Shown here: positions 1-8,800 of the stretch, in pieces
Layout of the letters: every line of letters begins with the position of its first letter
Position numbering within the stretch: position 1 is the first letter of the stretch
Assembly (NCBI GenBank): GCA_964550025.1
Contig: CAZJYI010000251.1
Location: 1 to 11,727, forward strand
Length of the DNA: 11,727 nt
Source: CAZJYI01 sp964550025
GTDB taxonomy: Bacteria; Verrucomicrobiota; Kiritimatiellia; UBA8416; CAYOBW01
Direction of reading: 5' to 3'
Made by a program: the position numbers and the translations under genes
Notes under the pieces: generated by a model
What the model was told of the DNA's origin: nothing
Database searches by the model: none
The model's input: only the letters and a program-made list of their open reading frames with translations

Positions 1-1
1 T

Positions 2-2812
2 CTCCTGATCGCCGGCGAATACACGGGGGGGCTGGCCAATGGCGGCGAGCGTGTTGCGATTCTCGGTGAATACGGGGCCGAGATTATATCGTTCGAGTAC
101 AATGATGGGCGTGGTTGGCCGCTGGCCGCCGACGGGGCCGGGCACGCGCTTGTCCCGCTGTCTCTCGAAGGGCAGGACACGGGATCGCTGGACCACGGTC
201 GCAACTGGCGTGCCGGCACGTTCATCGGCGGTTCGCCGGGGCGCGCCGATCCCGAAGTGGCAACATCGGTTTTGCTGAACGAGATCATGGCGCATACCGA
301 CTACACCGGCGGCGCACTGTGGCAGGATTCGAACGACTGGATCGAGCTTTTCAACGCCGGCTCGTCCACCGTCTCGTTGGCCGACTGGTACCTGAGCGAC
401 GACGCGGATGACCTGATGAAGTGGGCCATTCCCGGGATGGTTGCGCTGGGCGTTGGCGAGTGGACGACGTTCTGGGAAGTTGTCCATTTCCACACCAACC
501 AGGCGAGCGGCTTTGGTCTGAACAAGGACGGCGAGCAGGTCTTCCTCTCTCATCTGCCCGGAACCACCAACGACCGCGTGGTGGACGCCGTCGCGTTTGC
601 GGGACAGGAGAACGGTCTCTCCCTCGGCCGCTACACGGACGGGGACGCGTATTGGTACCGCCTGTCGCCGACGACCAACGCGGCCAACCAGCTTCCCGGC
701 GGCGACATCACCATCGACGAAATCATGTACAACGCCGCGCGCACGGGCGATGCGGAGAACCCGACCAACGAGTTCGTTGAGCTTTTCAACCCGTTGGGCG
801 TGAGCGTGCCGCTCTGGAACGAATCAGGGGCGTGGCGGCTGGCTGGCGGCGTCGATTTCGTTTTTCCGTCGAACACCACCCTTGCCGCCGGTGGACGACT
901 GGTGATCGTTCCTTTCGCGCCGACGAATGCCGAGGCGATGGCCGTCTTCCGCGCGGCCTACGACGTGCCTGGCGGGACGGTGGTTGTGGGGCCGTACGAC
1001 GGACGGTTGGCCAACGGTGGCGACCGGGTTGCGCTGCAGCGCCCGCAAGCGTCAGACGATCCGCTTCAGCCGGAGGACATCTCCTGGGTGGTTGTAGATG
1101 AAGTGATCTACTTCGACCAGGAGCCGTGGCCGGCGGAGGCGGACGGGAACGGATCTCCTCTACAGCGTCTGGCAACTACGGAGTCCGGCAATGACCCGGC
1201 TTCGTGGGCGGCCGGCGTTGCGGCTACACCGGGTGCGCCGGCGGCGAAGCTGGGCATCACCGCCCCTGTGGACGGGCAGGCATTCCTCGTGCCCTTGGAC
1301 ACCACGGTCTCGGTGTCGGTTCAGCCCGAGCTGATTTCGGGAGCGATCCAGCGCGTGATCCTGCGCCTGAACGGCAACGAACTGGCCAGTACGAACGCCT
1401 CGCCGTTCACGTTTCCGCTCACCGGGATCACCACGGCCGGTACCAACACGCTCATGGCCCAGTTGGTGGATGACTCCGGCACCAACGACTCGCCGGTCGT
1501 CACCATTCATGCCTACACCAACGCCCCGTTCGCCGAAGCCGGGAGGGATCGCTACGCCAACGTTTCCGTCAACGGTACGGTTCCGCTTGCGGGCGTGCTG
1601 GCAGCCAACGGGTTTCCGCTGGGCGACATCACGACGCGGTGGTCCCTGGGCGACGGGCCTGCTCCTGTCGGTTTCGGCGATGCCGACGCCCTTGACACAA
1701 CCGCTCTTTTCACAGTCCCGGGGGTCTACACCCTGACCCTGACCACCACGTACAACGGGTTGCCCGTGGATGACACGGTCACGGTGACGGTTGCCGCAAC
1801 GAACACCCCGAACTCGGTGCCATACGCCGAGTCCTTTGAGGCCTACGCGGCGGGGCAGGACTTGAACGGCGTTCACGGTTGGGCGGGGGGCGCCGTGGTG
1901 GAGACGAATGCCACCGTGCACGGCCACGGGGGGCCGTACCCGATCGCAGGGGCCGGGCACGACCAGGTTCTGCGCATCGAGAGGGATGCGGCCAACGAGC
2001 TGACGGGAACCGAGGGATCGCCCAGTGTCTGGGTGGACGTGCTGGTCGAGTTTACGCCGCGTACTCGCAGCGGCCTCCCGAAGCTTCCCCCCGAGGGGGC
2101 GCAGTTTGCCGCTTACGTGAGCGAGGGCAATGCGATCGCGGTTTGGTCCGGCGATTCGGGCGGCGCGTGGACCGTGCTCCCTGATGTCGTGCCCGGCACG
2201 AGCCGGTGGGTGCGGCTCACCGTGCAGATGGACTACGCCGCCGATCCCGACCGCTACCGGCTGTGGGCCGACGGCGTGGCTGTTACAAACCCGAAAACCT
2301 GGTTCACATCCGGGAACACCAACGCCACGCATCTGGCGCGCGTACGGGGCATCGGCGAATTCCAGATCGATGACCTTGTTGTGGACGACCGCAGTGCTTC
2401 GCCCGGCCTGGGGGATCGCGACCGCGACGGGCTGGCCGACTCGTGGGAAGAAGAGCACTTCGGCGGCACCAACGGTCTGCACCTCGGGGACAGTGACGGG
2501 GACGGGGTGCCGGACTGGCGCGAGTATCTGGCCGGCACCGATCCCACCAACGCGGCCAGCGTCTTCGACGTCGACATCACCGTCAGCAACGACCTGCCCG
2601 TCGTCCGGTTCCAGGCACTCGACACCGGCGCCCCCCATTACCACGGTGTGGTGCGCTACTACGGTCTTGAATCCACTTCGAATCTTGTGAGCGCGCCTTG
2701 GACCGACGTGCCAGGTTTCGACGGCATACGCGGAAGTAACCAGACGGTCATATACACCAACCAGGCCGATCGCGGGCGTGTTTACCGGGCTAAGGCGTGG
2801 CTGGGGCAGTAG
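2..2812 (+). CDS. Multi-LTD (lamin tail domain) secreted surface protein, 5' end outside window
   Basis: The reading frame is open from base 2 to the TAG at 2810-2812 (936 residues in view). The gene therefore starts left of the window; the in-frame GTG at 257 falls inside a domain and is not the true start. Counting from base 2, residues 1-85 are the end of one lamin tail domain (LANGGERVAILGE). A second LTD begins near 86 (LLNEIMAHTD, then DWIELFNAG and LADWYLSDDAD). A third begins near 236 (ITIDEIMYN, NEFVELFNP) and ends near 410. An Ig-like segment follows (about 417-505), then a PKD-like segment (about 508-595) and a concanavalin-like beta module (about 604-800, opening PYAESFEAY). Next come two thrombospondin type 3/EF-like calcium loops (DRDRDGLADSW near 805 and DSDGDGVPDWREY near 830) and a short beta tail with RYYGLESTSNLVS. 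LTDs are non-catalytic beta folds common in secreted bacterial proteins. Surface display or adhesion is an inference. No enzyme motif and no obvious C-terminal sorting signal is visible. Confidence 0.9.
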   Translation, partial: LLIAGEYTGGLANGGERVAILGEYGAEIISFEYNDGRGWPLAADGAGHALVPLSLEGQDTGSLDHGRNWRAGTFIGGSPGRADPEVATSVLLNEIMAHTDYTGGALWQDSNDWIELFNAGSSTVSLADWYLSDDADDLMKWAIPGMVALGVGEWTTFWEVVHFHTNQASGFGLNKDGEQVFLSHLPGTTNDRVVDAVAFAGQENGLSLGRYTDGDAYWYRLSPTTNAANQLPGGDITIDEIMYNAARTGDAENPTNEFVELFNPLGVSVPLWNESGAWRLAGGVDFVFPSNTTLAAGGRLVIVPFAPTNAEAMAVFRAAYDVPGGTVVVGPYDGRLANGGDRVALQRPQASDDPLQPEDISWVVVDEVIYFDQEPWPAEADGNGSPLQRLATTESGNDPASWAAGVAATPGAPAAKLGITAPVDGQAFLVPLDTTVSVSVQPELISGAIQRVILRLNGNELASTNASPFTFPLTGITTAGTNTLMAQLVDDSGTNDSPVVTIHAYTNAPFAEAGRDRYANVSVNGTVPLAGVLAANGFPLGDITTRWSLGDGPAPVGFGDADALDTTALFTVPGVYTLTLTTTYNGLPVDDTVTVTVAATNTPNSVPYAESFEAYAAGQDLNGVHGWAGGAVVETNATVHGHGGPYPIAGAGHDQVLRIERDAANELTGTEGSPSVWVDVLVEFTPRTRSGLPKLPPEGAQFAAYVSEGNAIAVWSGDSGGAWTVLPDVVPGTSRWVRLTVQMDYAADPDRYRLWADGVAVTNPKTWFTSGNTNATHLARVRGIGEFQIDDLVVDDRSASPGLGDRDRDGLADSWEEEHFGGTNGLHLGDSDGDGVPDWREYLAGTDPTNAASVFDVDITVSNDLPVVRFQALDTGAPHYHGVVRYYGLESTSNLVSAPWTDVPGFDGIRGSNQTVIYTNQADRGRVYRAKAWLGQ

Positions 2813-2880
2813 CGGCCTGTTCACACGGTGCTGCGGAGGAAAACAAGAAATTAGAATCAGCGATTTGCGTGAATACATGG

Positions 2881-3162
2881 CGAGATGTCAGAGGTCAGGA
2901 AGAGACCTCGGTCCTCCCTGGAATCCCCGGCGCTAGTCGCCGGGAAGCTTCAGGCTCCTTGCCTACGCGCCCGGCCCTCCCCTCCCAGAGCCCGGGCGGA
3001 GCGAGGCGGAGAGAACTCCGCGCACACCTCGCTCCAGCCGGGCTTGGGGCTGTGGCGGAAGTGGGGCGTGTAGCATACGGGCCTGAAGCTTCCCGCCCGT
3101 AAAGGGCGGGGATTCCCAAGAGGAGGATCGTGGGCAACGGGCAGGTCCCGGCTGACATCTCG
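2881..3162. repeat. Compound inverted-repeat element (paired-REP / MITE-like)
   Basis: Five blocks match as inverted repeats in nested order: 2881-2891 with 3152-3162 (CGAGATGTCAG, 11 bp), 2920-2929 with 3107-3116 (GGAATCCCCG, 10 bp), 2941-2954 with 3082-3095 (CGGGAAGCTTCAGG, 14 bp), 2989-2995 with 3038-3044 (AGCCCGG), and 2998-3006 with 3027-3035 (GGAGCGAGG). Each arm also folds on itself: 2891-2896/2904-2909, CCCGGCG/CGCCGGG at 2926-2932/2938-2944, and CCCGCCC/GGGCGGG at 3092-3098/3104-3110. A CGGAG/CTCCG hairpin (3007-3020) caps the centre. Two REP-like units in opposite orientation resemble a BIME, and GC hairpins of this sort also occur at IS200/IS605-type ends. No transposase is encoded, so this would be a non-autonomous element or relic. 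I see nothing in the flanking 2813-2880, neither a gene nor a terminator. The family assignment is an inference; the repeat structure is directly visible. Confidence 0.8.
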
Positions 3163-3166
3163 GGTT

Positions 3167-3181
3167 GCGGGCATTGCCCGC
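3167..3181. other. Short GC hairpin ahead of the DUF2341 gene
   Basis: GCGGGC (3167-3172) and GCCCGC (3176-3181) form a 6-bp perfect stem around the loop ATT. It lies just outside the large inverted repeat and 27 bases before the downstream ATG. There is no T-run after it, so it does not look like an intrinsic terminator. It may influence leader folding, but no function can be assigned. Confidence 0.45.
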
Positions 3182-3194
3182 GTTGTTTCGTAGG

Positions 3195-3200
3195 AAGGTG
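3195..3200 (+). promoter_or_regulatory. Ribosome binding site of the DUF2341/LamG gene
   Basis: AAGGTG lies 8 bases before the ATG at 3209 and resembles the Shine-Dalgarno core. It supports this ATG, which is followed directly by a basic n-region and a hydrophobic stretch. No convincing promoter boxes are visible between the repeat element and this site. Confidence 0.6.
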
Positions 3201-3208
3201 ACAATCGA

Positions 3209-5551
3209 ATGACGCGATTCAAAAGACATCTGACCGTCGCGGTGATTGCCTTGAATGTCATCCTGTGCGCGGCGTGGACGGGGATGGCGACCGAGAGTTG
3301 CCGGATCACGTTCACGAACTTCTCCGGGCGCGGAACGCTGACAGACTTTCCGGCACTGGTGAAGTTGAGCACGGATATTGCAGGCTTCACCTACGATGGT
3401 TTCCTGTCACCGGACGGCTATGACCTGCGGTTCTGGACCGATTCAGCGCTTACGGGAACCGAGGTGAGGTACGAGATCGAGGACTGGAACCCCGGCGGCA
3501 CGTCGTACGTCTGGGTACAGGTGCCGGCGCTGACTCACAACAGCTCCATCTGGGCCTCGTGGGGTGATCCTGCCTACAACAGCCAGGCGCCATACACGAC
3601 AAACGGAGACGTGTGGTCGGCGGACTTCAAGGCGGTGTTCCATCTGAACGAAACCGTGACGGACAATCAGACAACCGGTGTCTACGACGATTCCTCTCCC
3701 AATGACAACAGCGGTGCGCAGTACAGGACCTCCGTCGGGACCGGTGTGAGCGCTCAGTGTGCGAACTTCGACGGTGTGGGGGACTTCATCAGGGTCGCCA
3801 ACGAGTCTGACTATGACTTCACCGACATCATTACGGCATCCGCCTGGATCCGCGTCGATGGCGGATGGAACAGCAATTGGCAGATGTTCGTCACAAAGGG
3901 GGTTGACGCAGCCGGTTGGGATATGCGCCGGTACAACAATACGGAGACGATCTCACTCTGTCTGCAAAACGAGAATGAACACGGCGGCGATACGGCGATG
4001 GCGAACGGATCATGGCACCACCTCGTCGCCACCTATCGGCAGTCACCGCTTGACGCCCGTGTCTACATCGACGGACAGCTCTATCATGTTGACCCCTCCC
4101 CGCCGGCAACAATCGGGCAGAACAATGATCCCCTCCAAATCAGCGGACGCACCGGCGGGACCACCGCCTGGCTGAACCACCGGGGTCTGATCGACGAAGT
4201 CCGGGTATCACGGGCCGTCCGTTCCGCCGACTGGATCTGGGCCTGCTGGATGAACCAGGGGGACAACCACAATGCCTTTGTGGACTACGGGGCCGTGGTG
4301 AGTCATACGCCGGGAGCGCCGACTCTCGCGTCAGCGACGGTGACGGACATCACGACAACCAACGCCCAGGCCTCCGTCGCGCTCGGTGGGACAAACGCCT
4401 ATGTCACACTCTTCTGGGGCACCCACGATGCGGGCAAGACGTTCACCTGGGCTGCCACCAACAGCACGCTGGCCTCCTCCCTGCAGTCAACGGGGACCCT
4501 CGACAACGTCGAGCTCGGCAACTTGATGGCGGACACGCGGTACTACTACATCTTCTACGCATCGAACAACGTCAGTGGACTCACGAACTGGAGCGCCGTC
4601 AACCGGTCGTTCGGATCCGGACTGACCGGGAAGTCGGTCACGAATCTGTCTGCCACGGCGCCCGTCGCGACGGCGGTCAATCTGGCATGGACGGACAACT
4701 TCAACTCGGAGACGGCGTACGTGATCGAGCGTTCGCCGAACGGTTCGTCATGGACTCACCTCACCACAACGGCCGCCGGCGCATCAAGCTACACGCACGC
4801 CGGCCTCTCCGAGGGCTCGACGCACCACTACCGGATTGCCGCACAGAACGCGTCAGGGCGCTCTGATTGGTCCGCGACGGCGCAGACCACCACACCCTCG
4901 CGTCCGCGGCGCATTGCGACGGAGTTCACTGAAGCCACGTTGGCGGAAGTCGGGCTGCTCACGGACATTCCCAATCCGGGCCTCGCGTCGATCACCCTCG
5001 ATGCCGACAACGACCGGTTGGTGTTCAGCACGACCGGCAATACCGACATGTGGGGCGCGCGCAACAGCGCGCCGATCGGGTACGTCCTCAAACCCGCCGG
5101 TCCGCAGTGGTTCATGCAGACCGAGCTCGAGTTGGGGAGCACCGGCAATCAACAGGTGTTTGGTTTTACGGTCTACGGGGATACCGATGGCGCAAGACCC
5201 GACTTCACCTATGGGCTGGACTACTGGAATCCGGCAACGCCGATGGTCAAGCTGCAGGGACTCGGCGACAACGATCCCGTCGTCTTCGTAAGCGCCGAGG
5301 ACGTCACAAGGGTCATTCTGCGGATTGAAGTAGAGGATGATGGCGGTGGTCCCGGTATCGCGCGATACACGTGCAAATACGATCTTCTCGGCGGAGCCGG
5401 CATGCAGACGCTGACGACCTATGACTCCAGTTTCTTCAATGCACGCGTCGGTGTGGCCATCAAGACCGGCAACACCGGACGGACGGCCTGGCTCCACAAC
5501 CTGGAGATTGACGACGTGGGGAATGCAGGGGCGTTGATACTGTTGCAGTAA
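3209..5551 (+). CDS. Secreted DUF2341 / LamG / fibronectin type III protein
   Basis: This is a complete 780-residue protein. Residues 1-28 look like a Sec signal peptide (basic MTRFKRH, hydrophobic core, probable cleavage after TGMA). Residues about 30-150 match the DUF2341 pattern (DFPALVKLS, YDLRFWTDSA, YEIEDWNPGGTSYVWVQVP, FKAVFHLNE). Residues about 180-360 are a LamG-type concanavalin-like domain (ANFDGVGDFIRV, ITASAWIRV, WHHLVATY, VYIDGQLY, GLIDEVRVSRAVRSADW). Residues about 368-470 and 475-565 are two fibronectin type III-like domains, the second clearer (VNLAWTDNFNSETAYVIERS). Residues about 566-780 form a further beta-rich module ending LHNLEIDDVG that resembles a DUF1349/concanavalin-like fold. 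No catalytic motif is recognised. Glycan binding or a surface-adhesin role is inferred from the domains. The gene sits alone between two inverted-repeat elements, so co-transcription with either neighbour is uncertain. No PEP-CTERM or other sorting tail is seen. Confidence 0.9.
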   Translation: MTRFKRHLTVAVIALNVILCAAWTGMATESCRITFTNFSGRGTLTDFPALVKLSTDIAGFTYDGFLSPDGYDLRFWTDSALTGTEVRYEIEDWNPGGTSYVWVQVPALTHNSSIWASWGDPAYNSQAPYTTNGDVWSADFKAVFHLNETVTDNQTTGVYDDSSPNDNSGAQYRTSVGTGVSAQCANFDGVGDFIRVANESDYDFTDIITASAWIRVDGGWNSNWQMFVTKGVDAAGWDMRRYNNTETISLCLQNENEHGGDTAMANGSWHHLVATYRQSPLDARVYIDGQLYHVDPSPPATIGQNNDPLQISGRTGGTTAWLNHRGLIDEVRVSRAVRSADWIWACWMNQGDNHNAFVDYGAVVSHTPGAPTLASATVTDITTTNAQASVALGGTNAYVTLFWGTHDAGKTFTWAATNSTLASSLQSTGTLDNVELGNLMADTRYYYIFYASNNVSGLTNWSAVNRSFGSGLTGKSVTNLSATAPVATAVNLAWTDNFNSETAYVIERSPNGSSWTHLTTTAAGASSYTHAGLSEGSTHHYRIAAQNASGRSDWSATAQTTTPSRPRRIATEFTEATLAEVGLLTDIPNPGLASITLDADNDRLVFSTTGNTDMWGARNSAPIGYVLKPAGPQWFMQTELELGSTGNQQVFGFTVYGDTDGARPDFTYGLDYWNPATPMVKLQGLGDNDPVVFVSAEDVTRVILRIEVEDDGGGPGIARYTCKYDLLGGAGMQTLTTYDSSFFNARVGVAIKTGNTGRTAWLHNLEIDDVGNAGALILLQ

Positions 5552-5554
5552 CGT

Positions 5555-5651
5555 GGGAGGAGAGAGATTAAGTAGAGAGACTATGTAATGAGATTAAGTA
5601 GGGTCAGCGGGTCTTAATCTCTTTACTTAAACTCCTTACCTAATCTCTCCC
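5555..5651. repeat. AT-rich nested inverted repeat with GATTAAGTA units
   Basis: The element starts 3 bases after the upstream stop codon. GAGATTAAG (5590-5598) and CTTAATCTC (5613-5621) form a perfect 9-bp stem around a 14-base loop that contains GGGTC twice. Further out, AGAGATTA (5563-5570) matches TAATCTCT (5641-5648) inverted, and the edges are GGGAG (5555-5559) and CTCCC (5647-5651). The unit GAGATTAAGTA occurs twice on the plus strand (near 5564 and 5590) and degenerate copies lie on the opposite strand (TTACTTAAAC, TTACCTAATC). It could act as a terminator-like stem for the upstream gene, but the spacing, size and repeated units suit a dispersed REP-like element better. Its base composition differs sharply from both neighbouring genes. 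Confidence 0.75.
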
Positions 5652-5883
5652 ATCGTCCACCGTGGACGCGCACGGCACTCCGCACCGTGGGTTTCGTCCC
5701 CGGCGTTTCGGGCCTCACGACGAACCCAACACGTGCGCTATCCGCTTGTCGTGGCGCCGGGCAGGCCAACTGACACTCACGTTCATGGGTATGGCCTCCC
5801 TTGCCGCGCGGGAGATAGTCCGCCTTGTAGGCGATGAGACGAGAGTACCTCAACCTGATTCGAACAAAACGGGAGACATCACC
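5652..5883. other. Hairpin-rich leader region upstream of the GH172 fusion gene
   Basis: Three hairpins follow one another. CGTCCAC/GTGGACG (5654-5660/5662-5668) is almost loopless. CACGG/CCGTG (5671-5675/5685-5689) has a 9-base loop. TGGGTTTCGTC/GACGAACCCA (5688-5698/5719-5728) has a 10-bp stem with one bulged base and an inner CCCG/CGGG. The reading frame of the next gene is open back to a GTG at 5662. The translation of this stretch is Arg/Pro-rich, has no signal peptide, and would place the real signal peptide about 80 residues inside, so I treat it as non-coding leader. I recognise no riboswitch consensus and no clear promoter. Confidence 0.45.
5871..5875 (+). promoter_or_regulatory. Ribosome binding site deciding the GH172 fusion start
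   Basis: GGGAG lies 8 bases before the ATG at 5884, the start chosen here. A second site, GGAGG at 5896-5900, stands 7 bases before an in-frame TTG at 5908, which would give the more compact signal peptide MTRIAAAFLIACLAYSAVAA. Both starts give an exported protein differing by 8 residues, and the sequence alone does not settle between them. Confidence 0.55.
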
Positions 5884-8800
5884 ATGGCAAATACCGGAGG
5901 TGGAGTATTGACTCGAATTGCCGCAGCGTTTTTGATTGCGTGTCTGGCGTATTCCGCGGTGGCGGCCGAGACGCCGGAGAAGCCGCGGCAGGTTCGTATT
6001 GACAATGGCCGGACGGCCGTCACGGTGACACGGGAAAGCGATGCCGCGAATGTCCTGGTTGCCGCGGCAGACTCGAACGGAGAGTGGGTACCGATCTGCC
6101 GGACACTGCGGCCCGACTTCAAGAAGACCCCTGACGCCAACAAGCTCTTCGATACATCCGTGACACCACACCGGTACCAGGCCAACGAGGTTTTCACCGA
6201 GTTCTCCGTCACATCCCCCAGCGAAACGCGGCCGCAGATCACTATGCGGGGCCGGCTGAAGGGTCGCGTCGTGGCGGAACAGGTTCTGACCCTTGACCGG
6301 GAGGGCAGGGGAGTGCATGTGGACGTATCCGCGTCGCTGGACGACCCGCTGCTCGATTACTTTCTGTCATCCTGGGAGTTCATCCCGGAGGGAGCCCCGG
6401 ATTTGGTACATAGCCCGACGGCCAAGAAAGACGACCGGCGCTCGGGTCCCGCGGTCGACCAGGTGATCGGTGACCATGCCTTCCATTCGCCCGCGGTCGT
6501 GCTCCAGAAGGGCGGTCGATATGTTTGCATGATACCCGACCTGGCTACGATAAACGCCCACGCCGTCCAATCGCCCGACGCCAGGCGCACGCAGCGCGTG
6601 GCTCGCAATCGCTTCTCTGTACCCATTGTCGACAAGTACTACACCATGCCGACGGCGCTCGACCTGAACGCAAGATCAGGTCTCACCGGGCAACCGGTTT
6701 TCTCCTATGGCATGATGGATTTCGTCGTCGGCCACCACGTCCGTTACCAGCGCATCAACGACGCGTCCATGGTGCGCCGGCTCGAAAACCCGAAGGTCCG
6801 CTACGGGTACGACCTGATCGTCGGCGCCGACATGCCGGAAGGTGCGAGCTTCCAGGCCGCGACGCGTCATATCTGGCAACGGTACGGCCATACGGAGTTC
6901 CGGGACAAGTCGCACCTGGCCATGCCGTTCGCCAAGTATGTCCGAACCATCTACGACGTGGTATCCCGTCCCATGCCGCCCCACATCCAGGCGCCGGTTC
7001 AGGGATATGAAGACCACGGCGTGTTTGTCGATTTCGAGATGAACGGCAAGCCGGTGGGGGGCATGGTGTCGCCCCTGAAGGTGTTGGGGTTCGGTGATGC
7101 GCTGTGGAACTTCGAGTTCTGGAACAACATTCGCGATGCCAACGGCATGGTCTATTGGGGCGAACGACTCGGCCTGCCCAAGCTAAAGGAACGCGGACAG
7201 CGCATCATCAACCTGGCCCTGGAAGCGCCACGCAACGAAGCCGGTTTTTTCCCGCTGGTCTATCGCTTGCGAACGAAGCAGTGGGTGCTGAGCAGCCTTG
7301 GGCCATCCCCCTCGCCAAAAGCCATCTTCGATCGCAAGGCGTCCGTCTACAACGTGGTTGGCATGAGCAAGTCGGCCGCGCACATGCTCGAATACTACCG
7401 GCGCTGTGGCCGGGATCCGCGCATCGTCGACTACCTGCGCCCATTCGCCGACGGGCTGGTGGCGCGCATCGACGCGCGTGGCGCAACCCCATCCTACTAC
7501 ACGCCGGACATGAAGCCGATTGCCGATCTGCAGTACAGCGCGCAGCCGGCCGCCATGATGTGGTTTCTCGCGGAGATGGCCGGGGTGACGGGGGAGGCCC
7601 GCTACCGGGACGGCGCCGAGCGCATCGCCGGCTACCTGGTAAAGGAGATCATCCCGAAGCAGCGTTGGATCGATCTCGAGGTCTACTACTCCTGCGGGCG
7701 GAACCCGCTCAGTTACACGGTGGACGAACTGCAGGCCCTCCCCATCCGCGGCAACCTGAGTACGCACTGGGCGGCCAAGGGGTTCCAGGCGTTGTACAAG
7801 GTGACCCGCGACCAGGCGCATCTCGAAGCGGGCGCCAAGGCCGTGGATTATCTCACCTTCTCCCAGGCGAGCTGGAACCCGCACTACATCTACACCGCCA
7901 ACCCGTTCGGCGGCTGCACGGTCGACAATGTCGATACCGCCACGTGGCTCGACGCGCGGCAGTGCGAGCTGGTTCAGCCCTTCATCTGGTATGGGCTCGA
8001 GCTCGGTCGGTCGGATCTCGTCGAACGCGGGATCGCGGCGGCGCGTGCCTCCACCGTGCTGATCAACCATTCCCGCCACATCGAGAACGGCATCTATCCG
8101 CACGTCAACCACTACGGGTTCGGGCTCGGGCCCGAGAATGTCAACCACGAGGGACACAACCAGTCCGCCATGCGTACCCACCCGAGCTGGGGCGAATGCT
8201 CCGGGATCTTTACCGGCCTCGCCGATGCCGCGCGGTCTACCGGCGGCGGGATCATCGATCTCGACCACGGCTTCGCCGTCGGCACGGACGGCATCAACCT
8301 GTCCCTGGAGCGGCGCGGCGACACGGTTCACATCACGGCCAAAGGCCGTTTCGCCAGGCTCAACAAGCCCTGGGAGAAACCCTACGAGGTCGAACTCAAG
8401 GTGCACGGGGAAGAATGCCCGGTTCACCTGAACGGCGCGCGCGCCACGGTCGAGAGAAGCGCCGACGGCCCGGTCATCCGTTGCCGGCTCGCCCCGGACG
8501 GGGCCGTGACCTTGGCGGAACACCGTGAGGCGGGCACGCGGCCCCAGGTCACCCTGGAATCGCTGCTTGAGGAAATGGTCGGCCGGGATGCCGTGGCCCG
8601 GGTGCCGGAGCCCTTCTACACCTGCAAGCAGGCCAGCAGTTGGGATCGGTCGCAGACCGTGGTCGGCGGCAAGAACTGGTTCGCCAACCGCGATTACGAT
8701 CGTGCTTTGAGGAAGGAAGCGAACAACGGACGGACTGAGTATGTTGTCATGGAAGACAAGGGCCCCGGTTGTGTGACGAGGATCTGGAAGCCCCTTGACA

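Noticed and set aside
1160..2878. Long minus-strand open frame (572 residues) opposite the LTD gene
   Set aside because: Its translation is Arg/His/Val-rich low-quality sequence without domains, and it lies antisense to a frame with clear LTD, PKD and calcium-loop motifs. It is a by-product of high GC.
2797..3102. Small plus-strand open frames inside the 2813-3208 region
   Set aside because: They run through the inverted repeat, so their amino-acid content follows from the palindrome, and no ribosome binding site or protein similarity supports them.
5724..5730. ACCCAAC as an integron attC inverse core (RYYYAAC)
   Set aside because: No matching GTTRRRY core lies at a suitable distance downstream, and there is no integrase or cassette pattern. 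A 7-base degenerate match is expected by chance.
5662..5883. Coding extension of the GH172 fusion back to GTG 5662
   Set aside because: The added 74 residues are Arg/Pro-rich, fold as hairpin DNA, and would bury a normal signal peptide; no ribosome binding site precedes the GTG.
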